In this document: piece after piece, positions 32,890-41,909 of the stretch
How the letters are laid out: every line of letters starts with the position of its first letter
Numbering within the stretch: the stretch's first letter is position 1
From: Flavobacterium psychraerolatum
GTDB taxonomy: Bacteria > Bacteroidota > Bacteroidia > Flavobacteriales > Flavobacteriaceae
Length of the DNA: 64,000 nucleotides
Direction of reading: 5' to 3'
NCBI RefSeq assembly: GCF_025960985.1
Contig: NZ_JAOQMX010000020.1
Span: 1-64,000 of the forward strand
The notes under the pieces: model-generated
Databases searched by the model: none
The model's input: the letters and a program-made list of their open reading frames with translations, nothing else
Told to the model about the DNA's origin: nothing
Position numbers and translations under genes: made by a program

Positions 32890-33834
32890 ATGATTTCAAT
32901 TACAAAAGATATAAAGCTACACTTGAAAACATTGTGTTTATTTACTATGTTTTCGGTTATGGGATGCAAACCCGATAAAAATTTGTCAAATGAGTTAAAA
33001 AAAGCTGAAAATAGTCTAAATGTAGTTCCAACGACAAAGCAATTTAATGATTATTGGTATTCGGGTAAAGCGGAACTGAAAAGCTATGAATTGAAGCAAT
33101 CTCGTTATGGAGAAATCCATAAAGGGGAAGTTATATTGGTATTTGTAACAGAAGCATTCTCACTTAGCAAACAAGCAAAATTAGACAACCCTCAAGATGC
33201 TGGAAGTGATAATGTAACAGTTATGAAATTGAACAATATTAGAAAATTCACTACAGGCATCTATGATTATGCTATCCTAACGTCTACTTTTACGCCTATT
33301 GATTCTCAAAAACATCCTTATACCTTAAAATCAAATACAAGTATGCAAGAATGGTGTGGACATGTTTTTTCACAACTTAACCTCAAAGGAAAAAAATATG
33401 AATTCCAACAATTCTCTTATTTTGAAACTGAAGGAGATATGGAAAAAGATATCCCTGTCGCTCTACTAGAGGAAGAACTCATGACACGCATGAGGTTAAA
33501 TCAAGGCCAACTACCTTTAGGCAAAATGGATTTGATTTTCTCAACGTTATATAGCCGTTTTACACATAAAGAACTAGAGGTTTCCAAGGCTAAAATAAGC
33601 AAAACAGAAACCGATACCGCCTTAAACTATAAAATTGAATACTTGATGCATGATAGAAAGGTTGCTATCGAAGTACAAAAAGCATTTCCTTACAAAATTC
33701 TATCGTGGACAGAAGATGATGGCGATGGATTGATAACAGAAGCTATATTAAAAAAAAGCATCAATGAACCCTATTGGAACCAAAAAGGTGCAGCTGATAA
33801 AGATAAAAGAAGGGAATTAGAATTAATGCATTAA
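32890..33834 (+). CDS. Lipoprotein, often misnamed septum formation inhibitor Maf
   Basis: A 314-residue protein. The N-terminal hydrophobic stretch ends in FSVMGC, a lipobox with the acylated Cys at about residue 26, so it is an outer-membrane or periplasmic lipoprotein. The body contains YWYSGKAELKSYELKQSRYG, GEVILVFVTE and MQEWCGHVF. I remember this set from flavobacterial proteins labelled as Maf-like, although true Maf nucleotide pyrophosphatases are unrelated, cytoplasmic and shorter. The function is unknown. It is bracketed by two related non-coding segments in direct orientation. Confidence 0.7.
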   Translation: MISITKDIKLHLKTLCLFTMFSVMGCKPDKNLSNELKKAENSLNVVPTTKQFNDYWYSGKAELKSYELKQSRYGEIHKGEVILVFVTEAFSLSKQAKLDNPQDAGSDNVTVMKLNNIRKFTTGIYDYAILTSTFTPIDSQKHPYTLKSNTSMQEWCGHVFSQLNLKGKKYEFQQFSYFETEGDMEKDIPVALLEEELMTRMRLNQGQLPLGKMDLIFSTLYSRFTHKELEVSKAKISKTETDTALNYKIEYLMHDRKVAIEVQKAFPYKILSWTEDDGDGLITEAILKKSINEPYWNQKGAADKDKRRELELMH

Positions 33835-34112
33835 AATTTTTAATCATACAGGAACTGCGTCACTTATTGAATAAAAAGAACTTGATTTAGCAACCATAAT
33901 TACTTCTCTTCGCTCGCAAAGACTTTGTCGCTTTTTTTTGAGTAACTCCCTTTGCATTATTTAAATACCTTTATAAATCTCTGTGTTTTCTTTGGGCAGC
34001 TTTCTTTTGTTTTCATAATAATCAATTCCTTAGGGTTTCTGAGGGTCGCGACAAAAAAAACCACAATCTCCATTACTGAAAATTGTGGTTTTTAGTGCTG
34101 TTAGAAAACAGA
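33835..34112. other. Intergenic between convergent genes
   Basis: Contains the second copy of the repeat fragments seen at 32627-32775 and the terminator of the SulP gene. No gene. Confidence 0.5.
34053..34093 (-). terminator. Terminator behind the SulP gene
   Basis: AAAACCACAAT pairs with ATTGTGGTTTT around a loop of about 14 bases, with A runs on the left giving U runs on the minus strand. Confidence 0.8.
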
Positions 34113-35645
34113 CTAGTCGATCGCTACTTTGTAGGTTGGGTCTTCTAAAATGTTCACATCTATTATTTCGTTTGCATTGTGCAGCAATTGGAGACAATCG
34201 GTACTTAGGTGTCGCAAATGAATTTTCTTACCTATTTTAGCATAACGTTCTGTTAGTTTATTGACTGCATCGATGGCACTCATGTCGGCAATTTTACTTT
34301 CTTTGAAATCAATAATTACTTCTACAGGATCGTTAGCAACATCAAATTTATCTAAGAAAGCCGTTGTAGAAGCGAAGAAAAGCGGTCCGAAGATTTCGTA
34401 GTGCTTCACTCCTTTGTCATCAACATATTTTTTGGCACGAATACGTTTGGCGCTTTCCCAAGCGAAAACCAAAGCTGAAATGATTACTCCAATCAATACG
34501 GCTAAAGCTAAATTGTGCAGCATAATCGTGATTACAGCTACTAGCACTCCAACGAAAATATCTTGTTTTGGCATTTTGTTGATGATACGGAAGCTAATCC
34601 ACTCAAAAGTTCCTATTGCTACCATAATCATCACTCCTACTAGCGCTGCCATAGGCAATTGCTCGATTACGGGCGCTCCTACCAATACGATTATCAAAAT
34701 GGTCAATGCAGCCACGATTCCAGACAAACGAGCTCTAGAGCCTGCGGATAAGTTGACCAATGTTTGTGCAATCATAGGACAACCTCCCATTCCGAAGAAA
34801 AATCCGTTTAATAAATTGGCACCACCTTGAGCAATGCATTCTCTATTCCCACTCCCTTTTGTTCCTGTAATCTCATCAACAAGGTTCAAGGTTAGCAAAC
34901 CTTCGGTCAAACCAACAGATCCCATGATTAAAGCATACGGAAAAATAACTTGTAAAGTGTTCCAACTCCAATCTATATTAGGAATGTGAAACGGCGGTAA
35001 ACCACCACTAACGGAAGCGATATCAGATACCGTTTTTGTTTCGATTCCAAATCCTAAAACGATTCCGAATACTACTAAAATTGCAACTAATGACGATGGA
35101 ATAGCTTTGGTAAATCGAGGTAATATTAATACAATTCCAATAGTTAAGGCTACTAATCCTGCCATAACATATAAAGGAGTACCTGAAAGCCACTCGGTTT
35201 GCCCGTTGACTACAGTTTTAAATTGTTCTAGTTGCGACATGAAGATAATAATTGCCAAACCATTTACGAATCCATACATCACGGGTTGTGGCACTAAGCG
35301 GATGAATTTACCAAGCTTGAAGAGTCCCACCAATACTTGTAACACTCCTGCTAACGCTACGGCTGCAAAAACATATTCCAATCCATGTGATTTCATCAAT
35401 GCAATTAATACAATAACGGTTGCCCCTGCTCCACCAGAAACCAATCCTGGACGACCACCAAAAATAGCAGTTACTAATCCCATAATAAAAGCGGCATACA
35501 AACCTACCAATGGAGGGAATCCTGCTAGAATTGCAAATGATAACGATTCTGGAATCATGGTCATTGCTACGGTTAGGCCTGCTAAAATCTCTGTTCTGTA
35601 ATCTACTTTTTGACTAAAGTCAAATAGGTTAAAATACTGTTTCAT
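34113..35645 (-). CDS. SulP-family anion transporter with STAS domain
   Basis: A 510-residue inner-membrane transporter. About 10-12 membrane helices follow the start FDFSQKVDYRTEILAGLTVA, where MTMIPESLSFAILAGFPP is the SulP signature near the N-terminus. A C-terminal cytoplasmic STAS domain (about 420-510, VIIDFKESKIADMSAIDAVN) completes the family pattern. SulP proteins carry sulfate, bicarbonate or other anions; the substrate cannot be read, and no carbonic anhydrase or sulfate-assimilation gene is adjacent. The frame is open to 35699, but the ATG at 35643-35645 is used because a TACCTTTG promoter box lies at 35697-35704. Confidence 0.92.
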   Translation of the reverse strand: MKQYFNLFDFSQKVDYRTEILAGLTVAMTMIPESLSFAILAGFPPLVGLYAAFIMGLVTAIFGGRPGLVSGGAGATVIVLIALMKSHGLEYVFAAVALAGVLQVLVGLFKLGKFIRLVPQPVMYGFVNGLAIIIFMSQLEQFKTVVNGQTEWLSGTPLYVMAGLVALTIGIVLILPRFTKAIPSSLVAILVVFGIVLGFGIETKTVSDIASVSGGLPPFHIPNIDWSWNTLQVIFPYALIMGSVGLTEGLLTLNLVDEITGTKGSGNRECIAQGGANLLNGFFFGMGGCPMIAQTLVNLSAGSRARLSGIVAALTILIIVLVGAPVIEQLPMAALVGVMIMVAIGTFEWISFRIINKMPKQDIFVGVLVAVITIMLHNLALAVLIGVIISALVFAWESAKRIRAKKYVDDKGVKHYEIFGPLFFASTTAFLDKFDVANDPVEVIIDFKESKIADMSAIDAVNKLTERYAKIGKKIHLRHLSTDCLQLLHNANEIIDVNILEDPTYKVAID

Positions 35646-35961
35646 TTTTAATTTTAAATTGAAAATCGTCACTAAATAACGATTTGTAAAGTGGCGCAAA
35701 GGTACTTTTTTTTAATTAAGATAAAAAGGGTAAGCCACATTGAAGTCTAAAACATAATATATCAATAACTTAGAGCAACTTACAAATGCTATTTAGTTTA
35801 CCATTATCTTAGTTTAAATAAACAGATACTCTCTCGGTTAAGAGCCGAATTTTCCTTAAATTTGAATGAGAAGATACTACTTCAAATTAGTACAAAAAAC
35901 ATGTTATTCTTGTTCATTAAAGCATCTTACAATCATTTTTTAAACTAAAAATTACGAGATT
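35646..35961. other. Divergent promoter region, SulP and cbpA
   Basis: No gene. The SulP -7 box is at 35697-35704, and a weaker TATTCTTG at 35903-35910 could be that of cbpA. Confidence 0.45.
35697..35704 (-). promoter_or_regulatory. -7 box of the SulP gene
   Basis: CAAAGGTA reads TACCTTTG on the minus strand, a full TAnnTTTG match 52 bases before the ATG. Confidence 0.65.
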
Positions 35962-36852
35962 ATGCCTTTTATAGATTATTACAAAGTATTGGACGTTGAC
36001 AAAAAAGCAACTGAAGCAGAGATCAAAAAAGCCTATCGAAAAATGGCGCGCAAATACCATCCCGACCTCAATCCTAATGATAAGGTCGCGGAACAAAAAT
36101 TCAAGGAACTTAATGAAGCAAACGAGGTATTAAGTAATATCGAAAACCGTAAAAAATACGACCAACACGGTGAAAATTGGGAACATGCTGACGAAATTAA
36201 TAAGCAGCAGTCACAACAAAGGCAATATAGCAATGCTGGCAGTGGTTTTGGTAATGCACAATCTGGTGGTCAAGACTACTCTGATTTTTTTGAATCTGTT
36301 TTTGGTGGCGGAGGTCAAAATAGACAACGAGGTGGTCAAAGGCAATTTAAAGGACAAGATTTTAATGCTGAATTGCAGTTAGATCTAAAAGATGTTTTTG
36401 AAGATCACAAAAGAACGCTAACAGTTAATGGAAAAAATATTCGCTTAACAATTCCTGCTGGTGTAGAGAATGGACAAATTATAAAAATCCCTGGTCATGG
36501 TGCCGACGGTCAAAATGGCGGACCTAAAGGTGATTTATACATTACGTTTTCTATAAATAATGACGCCACCTTTAAGCGAGACAAAGAGAATTTATACAGT
36601 ACCATTGATTTAGACTTGTATACTGCAGTATTAGGTGGTGAAATCACCATCCCTACCTTTGACGGAAAAGTAAAATTAAAAGTTGCCGCAGGAACACAAA
36701 ACGGTACACAAGTCAAACTAAAAGGAAAAGGTTTCCCTGTTTACAAAAAAGAGGGACAGTTTGGCAATTTATTTGTGAGCTACACTATTCCGATCCCGAC
36801 CAATTTGACCGAAAAACAAACGGAATTATTTACCGAACTTTCTAAGAACTAA
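35962..36852 (+). CDS. cbpA: DnaJ-class co-chaperone CbpA
   Basis: A 296-residue J protein. The J domain (1-70) has the HPD motif in KMARKYHPDLNPNDK, which triggers ATP hydrolysis by DnaK. A Gly-rich stretch (about 90-130, FGGGGQNRQRGGQRQ) follows, then two DnaJ C-terminal substrate-binding beta domains. There are no CxxCxGxG zinc repeats, so this is the CbpA type and not DnaJ. The next gene, 4 bases on, is the matching regulator cbpM, so the pair forms an operon. Confidence 0.95.
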   Translation: MPFIDYYKVLDVDKKATEAEIKKAYRKMARKYHPDLNPNDKVAEQKFKELNEANEVLSNIENRKKYDQHGENWEHADEINKQQSQQRQYSNAGSGFGNAQSGGQDYSDFFESVFGGGGQNRQRGGQRQFKGQDFNAELQLDLKDVFEDHKRTLTVNGKNIRLTIPAGVENGQIIKIPGHGADGQNGGPKGDLYITFSINNDATFKRDKENLYSTIDLDLYTAVLGGEITIPTFDGKVKLKVAAGTQNGTQVKLKGKGFPVYKKEGQFGNLFVSYTIPIPTNLTEKQTELFTELSKN

Positions 36853-36856
36853 TATT

Positions 36857-37150
36857 ATGAGTACTGAAAATTTTATCGCACTTGATACACTTTGCATTCA
36901 CTATAAAGTAACCTTATCTTTCTTTTATAATTTAAGCGATAACGGTTTAATTGATATTGAAGAGATTGCAGCAACACGCTATATTCATCAAGATTCCTTA
37001 CACGAAATTGAAAAAATCATCCGAATGCACCAAGACCTAGACGTAAACATTGAAGGAATTGACGTAGTACTTAATTTACTCAAAAAAATAGATGCACTAA
37101 AAACGGAGCTGCATGCAGTGAGAAATAGGTTGCGCCTATATGAAAATTAA
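36857..37150 (+). CDS. cbpM: CbpA modulator CbpM (MerR-like)
   Basis: A 97-residue protein that binds the J domain of CbpA and restrains it. The N-terminus IALDTLCIHYKVTLSFFYNL is the MerR-like helix-turn-helix variant of CbpM. RYIHQDSLHEIEKIIRMHQD and the final coiled-coil (LLKKIDALKTELHAVRNRLR) match the family. It follows cbpA by 4 bases. The pairing makes both calls mutually supportive. Confidence 0.88.
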   Translation: MSTENFIALDTLCIHYKVTLSFFYNLSDNGLIDIEEIAATRYIHQDSLHEIEKIIRMHQDLDVNIEGIDVVLNLLKKIDALKTELHAVRNRLRLYEN

Positions 37151-37289
37151 AATCATAGTATTTAACTACGAATTACATAAATTAACACAGATTCAAAATT
37201 CTAAAAATTATTTGCTTTAATTTTGGAATATTTGTGGACATTCGTGCAATTCGTGGCTAAAAAAAGAATATTTCCCTAACAACACCTAC

Positions 37290-38162
37290 TTGAAAAACTC
37301 CATTCAGCAAATAAAATTCAATAACAAACGCAAAGACAGTCAGTTTGATTTGACAACTTTTAATACCATATTTTCAAAGAAAGATCTCGACCATACTCTG
37401 ACTGATTTTCAGCAAATTGACTTTTACATGCTTATCGTAGTAACGGGCGGCACCGGAAAGCATACCGTCGACTTTACCGATTATACACTTGAGCAGGGAA
37501 CGATTTTGAGTATTCGAAAAGACCAAATTCATAAATTTTTCAAAAACGAAGTTCAAGGTTACGTCCTCCTTTTCACGGATACTTTTTTGCTCCATTTTTT
37601 TAACGAAGTGGAAGCTATCAAAAGTCTACAGTTATTTAATGAGCTGATTAGTTCCCCAAAAATTCAGCTCAATACAACCGATTTTGACACCACTCAAAAG
37701 TTAATTACCGAGATTAAAAAAGAGTACTACCAGATAAAAGACGATCATTCTATGAGCGTGATTGGTAGTTTGTTGCATATTCTTTTTCGAAAAATGTATC
37801 GCATTAAGTCATTGGACAACGCCATTTTTTCAGAAAAAAAATATCTAAGTTCATTTATTCATTTGCAGCAATTGGTCGAAAACCAATGTTTTAAAACCAA
37901 GAAGGTTTCTGATTATGCCAGTCAAATGAATATTAGCTCAAAAACAGTAAACAATATAACCAACGCTGTTATTCACAAATCGGCTAAGCAATTTATTGAC
38001 ACCATATTGATAACACAAATCAAGCGATTACTTATAAACACTACATTTTCGATAAAAGAAATTGCTTTTCAAGCTGGATTTGAAGAAACAACGAACTTGT
38101 ACAAATTTTTCAAAAAAAACACCCTACTCACTCCCGAAGTTTTTCGAAAATTAAATCAATAA
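37290..38162 (+). CDS. AraC-family transcription regulator
   Basis: A 290-residue regulator: N-terminal cupin-like sensor (about 20-140, with VVTGGTGKHTVDFTDYTLEQ) and a C-terminal pair of helix-turn-helix motifs (about 205-288, KVSDYASQMNISSKTVNNIT and IKEIAFQAGFEETTNLYKFF), ending TPEVFRK as AraC proteins do. The first usable start in frame is TTG at 37290; the next ATG would cut into the sensor. Its likely target is the SnoaL gene 99 bases downstream in the same orientation, which has its own promoter. That link is inferred from position only. Confidence 0.85.
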   Translation: MKNSIQQIKFNNKRKDSQFDLTTFNTIFSKKDLDHTLTDFQQIDFYMLIVVTGGTGKHTVDFTDYTLEQGTILSIRKDQIHKFFKNEVQGYVLLFTDTFLLHFFNEVEAIKSLQLFNELISSPKIQLNTTDFDTTQKLITEIKKEYYQIKDDHSMSVIGSLLHILFRKMYRIKSLDNAIFSEKKYLSSFIHLQQLVENQCFKTKKVSDYASQMNISSKTVNNITNAVIHKSAKQFIDTILITQIKRLLINTTFSIKEIAFQAGFEETTNLYKFFKKNTLLTPEVFRKLNQ

Positions 38163-38206
38163 CATCAACTTTCCCATTTTTACAGTCCTTTGCCCTTTTT
38201 GGATAC

Positions 38207-38236
38207 TTTGTCTGTTGGAGTCTCACTATACCTTTG
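38207..38236 (+). promoter_or_regulatory. Promoter of the SnoaL-like gene
   Basis: TTTG at 38207-38210 and a perfect TACCTTTG at 38229-38236, 18 bases apart. The ATG follows 26 bases downstream, which supports the start at 38262. Confidence 0.65.
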
Positions 38237-38261
38237 CCCTACACATTTAAAGCAAACAAAA

Positions 38262-39140
38262 ATGAAACTAACAACAATTACAGCAGCTAGTATACTGGCA
38301 TTCACACTTACACAAGGATACACTGCACATGCACAAAACAACAAAGGAAAAGAAACTAAAAAATTGACAAAAATGGAAATTTCGAACAAAGAAAAAGTCG
38401 TAGCATTACTAAAAGCAATTGAAACTGGAGATAGCGCACCCGTTGCCTACATAAACCCAACAAATTACAAACAGCATAACACTGCAGTTGGTGATGGCTT
38501 AGCGGGTTTTGGAGCACTTTTACAACAAATACCAGCAAACTCAGCCAAAGTAAACACAGTACGTGCCTTTGCGGATGGTGATTATGTTTTTACACAAACA
38601 GACTACGTTTTCTTTGGACCAAAGGTAGGTTTTGACATTTTTAAATTTGAAAATGGGCAAATCACTGAACATTGGGACAACTTACAAGAGAAACCAGCAA
38701 CGCCAAACCCTAGTGGACACAGCATGCTTGATGGTGCTACAGAAATTAAAGATCTAGATAAAACAGAAGCAAATAAAACAATTGTAACCAATTTTGTAAA
38801 TGACAATTTGGTGAACGGAAAAATGGAAAAACTAGCTGGTTACTTTAATGGTGACAATTATATACAGCACAATCCAAACATTCCAGACCAAGTATCTGGA
38901 TTAGGAGCTACTTTGGGTGCATTGGCTAAACAAGGTATTTTCATGAAATATGATAAAGTACATCGTGTACTAGGCGAAGGAAACTTTGTTTTGGTAGTAA
39001 GCGAAGGCCACTTTGGAGCAGATCATAATTCATTTTACGATTTGTTTAGAGTTGAAAACGGAAAAATCGCAGAGCATTGGGATGTGGTCGAAAAAATGAC
39101 TGACAAAGCAGACTGGAAAAACAATAACGGTAAATTTTAA
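38262..39140 (+). CDS. Exported protein with two SnoaL/NTF2-like domains
   Basis: A 292-residue protein with a signal peptide (MKLTTITAASILAFTLTQG, cleavage after about AHA). It contains two related domains in tandem: about 45-155 (NPTNYKQHNTAVGDGLAGF and FKFENGQITEHWDNLQEKP) and about 170-285 (FNGDNYIQHNPNIPDQVSG and FRVENGKIAEHWDVVEKM). The repeated YxQHN and NGxIxEHWD motifs belong to the SnoaL-like fold of the NTF2 superfamily, whose members are isomerases, hydrolases or ligand binders. The substrate is unknown. The tandem form probably arose by duplication. It follows an AraC regulator and ends in a terminator. Confidence 0.85.
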   Translation: MKLTTITAASILAFTLTQGYTAHAQNNKGKETKKLTKMEISNKEKVVALLKAIETGDSAPVAYINPTNYKQHNTAVGDGLAGFGALLQQIPANSAKVNTVRAFADGDYVFTQTDYVFFGPKVGFDIFKFENGQITEHWDNLQEKPATPNPSGHSMLDGATEIKDLDKTEANKTIVTNFVNDNLVNGKMEKLAGYFNGDNYIQHNPNIPDQVSGLGATLGALAKQGIFMKYDKVHRVLGEGNFVLVVSEGHFGADHNSFYDLFRVENGKIAEHWDVVEKMTDKADWKNNNGKF

Positions 39141-39159
39141 GGTTAAAACAAAGAGTAAA

Positions 39160-39194
39160 AAACAGCACTTTTTCTTATGAGAAAGTGCTGTTTG
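39160..39194 (+). terminator. Terminator of the SnoaL-like gene
   Basis: AACAGCACTTT pairs with AAAGTGCTGTT around TTTCTTATGAG. Confidence 0.8.
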
Positions 39195-39374
39195 CGTTTA
39201 AGCACTTCTTATAAAAATAAACAATTGAATCCTATAAAAATGAACAATTTTTATCGAATCATTAGTGATTTCATTAAAAAAATCATAACATTGAATAAAA
39301 ATATTGTTTTATAATAGCGTAAAATACTATCTTACATCCTCCTTTAAGAAGGAATTTTAACCTAATGATTCCAT

Positions 39375-40604
39375 ATGACCATAATTATATCGCTTTGCAT
39401 TTTATTGCTAATCGCCTATCTATTTGATTTAACGGCAAGTTATACCAAAATACCATCGGTGATTTTACTATTATTACTCGGTTGGATTGTAAAAGAGGTA
39501 ACTCAGTTCTTTGCTATTCCTATTCCCGATTTGAGTTCTACCTTGCCTATTTTGGGAACAATTGGATTGATTTTGATTGTACTAGAGGGAGCGCTAGAGC
39601 TAGAATTAAATAAATCAAAAATTGGACTAATCAAAAAGTCGGTTTTGGGTGCACTAGTACCACTCTTGTTGATGGCTTTTGCTTTGGCTTATGCTTTTCA
39701 TTATTATGGAGGCTACGATTTTAAAACCTGTTTAACCAATGCGATTCCGTTTTGTGTGATTAGCAGCGCTATTGCGATTCCAAGTGTTCGAAATTTAACC
39801 TCAGATCAAAAAGAGTTTACTATTTATGAAAGTAGTATGTCAGATATATTTGGAGTTGTATTCTTTAATTTTGTCGCTTACAATACTGATTTTGGACTAG
39901 AAACATTTGGCTACTTCTCTCTTGAAATACTTGTAATCATTACTATCTCCATCATTGCTACGTTCTTATTGTCCTTTTTACTTAACAAAATAGATCACCA
40001 TATCAAATTTGTACCTATTATCTTATTGGTAATTTTAATCTATGAAATCTCTAAGATTTTCCACCTACCTGCTTTAATATTTATTTTAGTTTTTGGTCTT
40101 GCAATAGGGAATTTAGATGAAATTAAACATTTAAAATGGACTAAAAGCTTCCGTTTGGACCTTTTAAATAAAGAGGTTATTAAGTTCAAAGAACTTACCG
40201 TTGAAGCTACATTCATCATTCGAGCATTGTTCTTTTTACTGTTTGGATACCTGATTAAAACTTCTGAAATTATCAATCCAGATACTATTCTCTGGGCCTT
40301 AGGAATCGTAGCTGCTATTTATGCCCTTAGATTTCTACAATTATTATTATCAAAAATACCCATTTTTCCACTACTTTTTGTAGCGCCCAGAGGATTAATT
40401 ACTATTTTGTTGTTTCTATCGATAACCCCAGAAAGTGTACTCCCTTTCGTAAACAAATCATTGATTATTCAAGTGATCTTATTGACTGCTATTATTATGA
40501 TGATTGGTTTGATGGGAACGGCAAAACATCGTGAAATTATCATCAAAGAAAAACTAAAAGCCAAACGCATCAACCCTCACATTGATATTACAGAGGAATT
40601 TTAA
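39375..40604 (+). CDS. Cation:proton antiporter (CPA family)
   Basis: A 409-residue membrane protein with about twelve helices and short loops, ending in a charged cytoplasmic tail (KEKLKAKRINPHID). The segments IPSVILLLLLGWIVKE, LPILGTIGLILIVLEGALEL and CVISSAIAIPSVRNL follow the layout of Na+/H+ or K+/H+ exchangers of the CPA superfamily. These use a proton gradient to move sodium or potassium and control internal pH. There is no NAD-binding or TrkA-N domain. It is transcribed alone and ends in a strong terminator. Confidence 0.8.
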   Translation: MTIIISLCILLLIAYLFDLTASYTKIPSVILLLLLGWIVKEVTQFFAIPIPDLSSTLPILGTIGLILIVLEGALELELNKSKIGLIKKSVLGALVPLLLMAFALAYAFHYYGGYDFKTCLTNAIPFCVISSAIAIPSVRNLTSDQKEFTIYESSMSDIFGVVFFNFVAYNTDFGLETFGYFSLEILVIITISIIATFLLSFLLNKIDHHIKFVPIILLVILIYEISKIFHLPALIFILVFGLAIGNLDEIKHLKWTKSFRLDLLNKEVIKFKELTVEATFIIRALFFLLFGYLIKTSEIINPDTILWALGIVAAIYALRFLQLLLSKIPIFPLLFVAPRGLITILLFLSITPESVLPFVNKSLIIQVILLTAIIMMIGLMGTAKHREIIIKEKLKAKRINPHIDITEEF

Positions 40605-40615
40605 ATATACTTAAT

Positions 40616-40657
40616 AAAAAAGGAGCATCAATCTGTACAGAATTGATGCTCCTTTTT
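40616..40657. terminator. Terminator between convergent genes
   Basis: AAAAGGAGCATCAAT pairs with ATTGATGCTCCTTTTT around CTGTACAGA. Confidence 0.9.
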
Positions 40658-40697
40658 CTTATTTAAAATAGTCCTTAACTTTATTTTTTTTTTAAAA

Positions 40698-41822
40698 TTA
40701 TAGACTTCTCAGTCCTTCAATAAGTCCATCTATATCCTCTTTTGTATTGTAATGACTTAAGGAGATTCGAAGGTTTGGCTTTTGTAAATCTTCATCAGAA
40801 AGTATTTCTGCCAATACATGTGATGGTCTAATACTACCACTCTGACAAGCACTTCCACGAGAAACAGCAATTCCTTTCATATCTAAATGAAATAATATCA
40901 TTGCTGTCTTATCTTTCGAAAATGGCAACAATACATTCAAAATAGTAGCAATACCATCTGTACCTCCATTAAAAGAGGCTTCAGGAAAATATTCTATTAT
41001 TTTTGAAATCAAATAGGATTTCAATGTCGATATCTCAGTCATTTCTTTATCTATGTTTTCATTCGAAATAGAAAGCGCTTTGGCCATACCTGCAATTTGA
41101 TGTATTGGCTCTGTACCTGCACGTAAACCCTTTTCTTGTTCTCCACCATAGAATAAGGGAGATAAACCTGAATTTTTTTTGACGAAAGCAAAACCAATAC
41201 CTTTGGGGCCATGAAATTTATGAGCCGTAGCGACTATAAAATCAACCATTGTATCCTGTAAATCAATCTTAATTTTTCCGATAGACTGAACTGTATCGGA
41301 GTGAAACAAAGCTTTATACTCTTTACATAACATACCCACACGTTGTAAATCCAATATTACACCCGTTTCATTATTAACATGCATCAAGCTCACTAAGGTT
41401 ATTCCTTCTTGTGATAAAAGCGCAACTAAATCTGTAATGTCAACGGAACCATCTGCTTTCACTTTTACATAATCAACAGCAATATTAAATTCTCTTTGCA
41501 ATTGCTGTATCACATGTAAAACTGCATGATGCTCCATTTTACTAGTAATAATTCGATTCACTTTCAAGTCCTTAACAGCTGAACGTAAAATCCAATTATT
41601 AGCTTCAGTGGCCGACGAAGTAAAAATAATTTCGGGAGCAGTAGCATTGATAATTTTGGCAATTACTTTTCTAGAAAGCTCCAAAATGCTTTTACTGTTG
41701 CGCCCCAAACTATGTGTTGATGATGGATTTCCGTAATCTTCCAACATAATTCTGGCCATTTCTTGTACTACTTCTGGTCGAATTGAAGTAGTAGATGCGT
41801 TATCAAGGTATATTTTTTTCAT
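40698..41822 (-). CDS. Cysteine desulfurase (NifS/IscS family)
   Basis: A 374-residue PLP enzyme that takes sulfur from cysteine and leaves alanine. It starts IYLDNASTTSIRPEV, typical of the family. The PLP lysine is in VATAHKFHGPKGIGF, and the catalytic cysteine is in SRGSACQSGSIRPSH. The short loop around that Cys fits the NifS/IscS branch and not SufS. Sulfur would go to iron-sulfur clusters or tRNA thiolation; no isc or suf scaffold gene is adjacent, so its target is open. An upstream in-frame ATG at 41846 is possible, but the one at 41820-41822 gives the normal family start. Confidence 0.92.
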   Translation of the reverse strand: MKKIYLDNASTTSIRPEVVQEMARIMLEDYGNPSSTHSLGRNSKSILELSRKVIAKIINATAPEIIFTSSATEANNWILRSAVKDLKVNRIITSKMEHHAVLHVIQQLQREFNIAVDYVKVKADGSVDITDLVALLSQEGITLVSLMHVNNETGVILDLQRVGMLCKEYKALFHSDTVQSIGKIKIDLQDTMVDFIVATAHKFHGPKGIGFAFVKKNSGLSPLFYGGEQEKGLRAGTEPIHQIAGMAKALSISNENIDKEMTEISTLKSYLISKIIEYFPEASFNGGTDGIATILNVLLPFSKDKTAMILFHLDMKGIAVSRGSACQSGSIRPSHVLAEILSDEDLQKPNLRISLSHYNTKEDIDGLIEGLRSL

Positions 41823-41883
41823 TACTGCAAAGTTACGAAATATCAATTATGAATTCAACCCATTCATTTGCCGATTTTTTCGC

Positions 41884-41891
41884 TATTTTTG
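41884..41891 (+). promoter_or_regulatory. -7 box of the lipoprotein gene
   Basis: TATTTTTG, a full TAnnTTTG match 18 bases before the ATG at 41910, supporting that start. Confidence 0.6.
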
Positions 41892-41909
41892 TGGCAAATT
41901 ATAAATATA

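Noticed and set aside
32890..33834. Maf nucleotide pyrophosphatase
   Set aside because: The protein has a lipobox and none of the Maf motifs; the label is a propagated misannotation.
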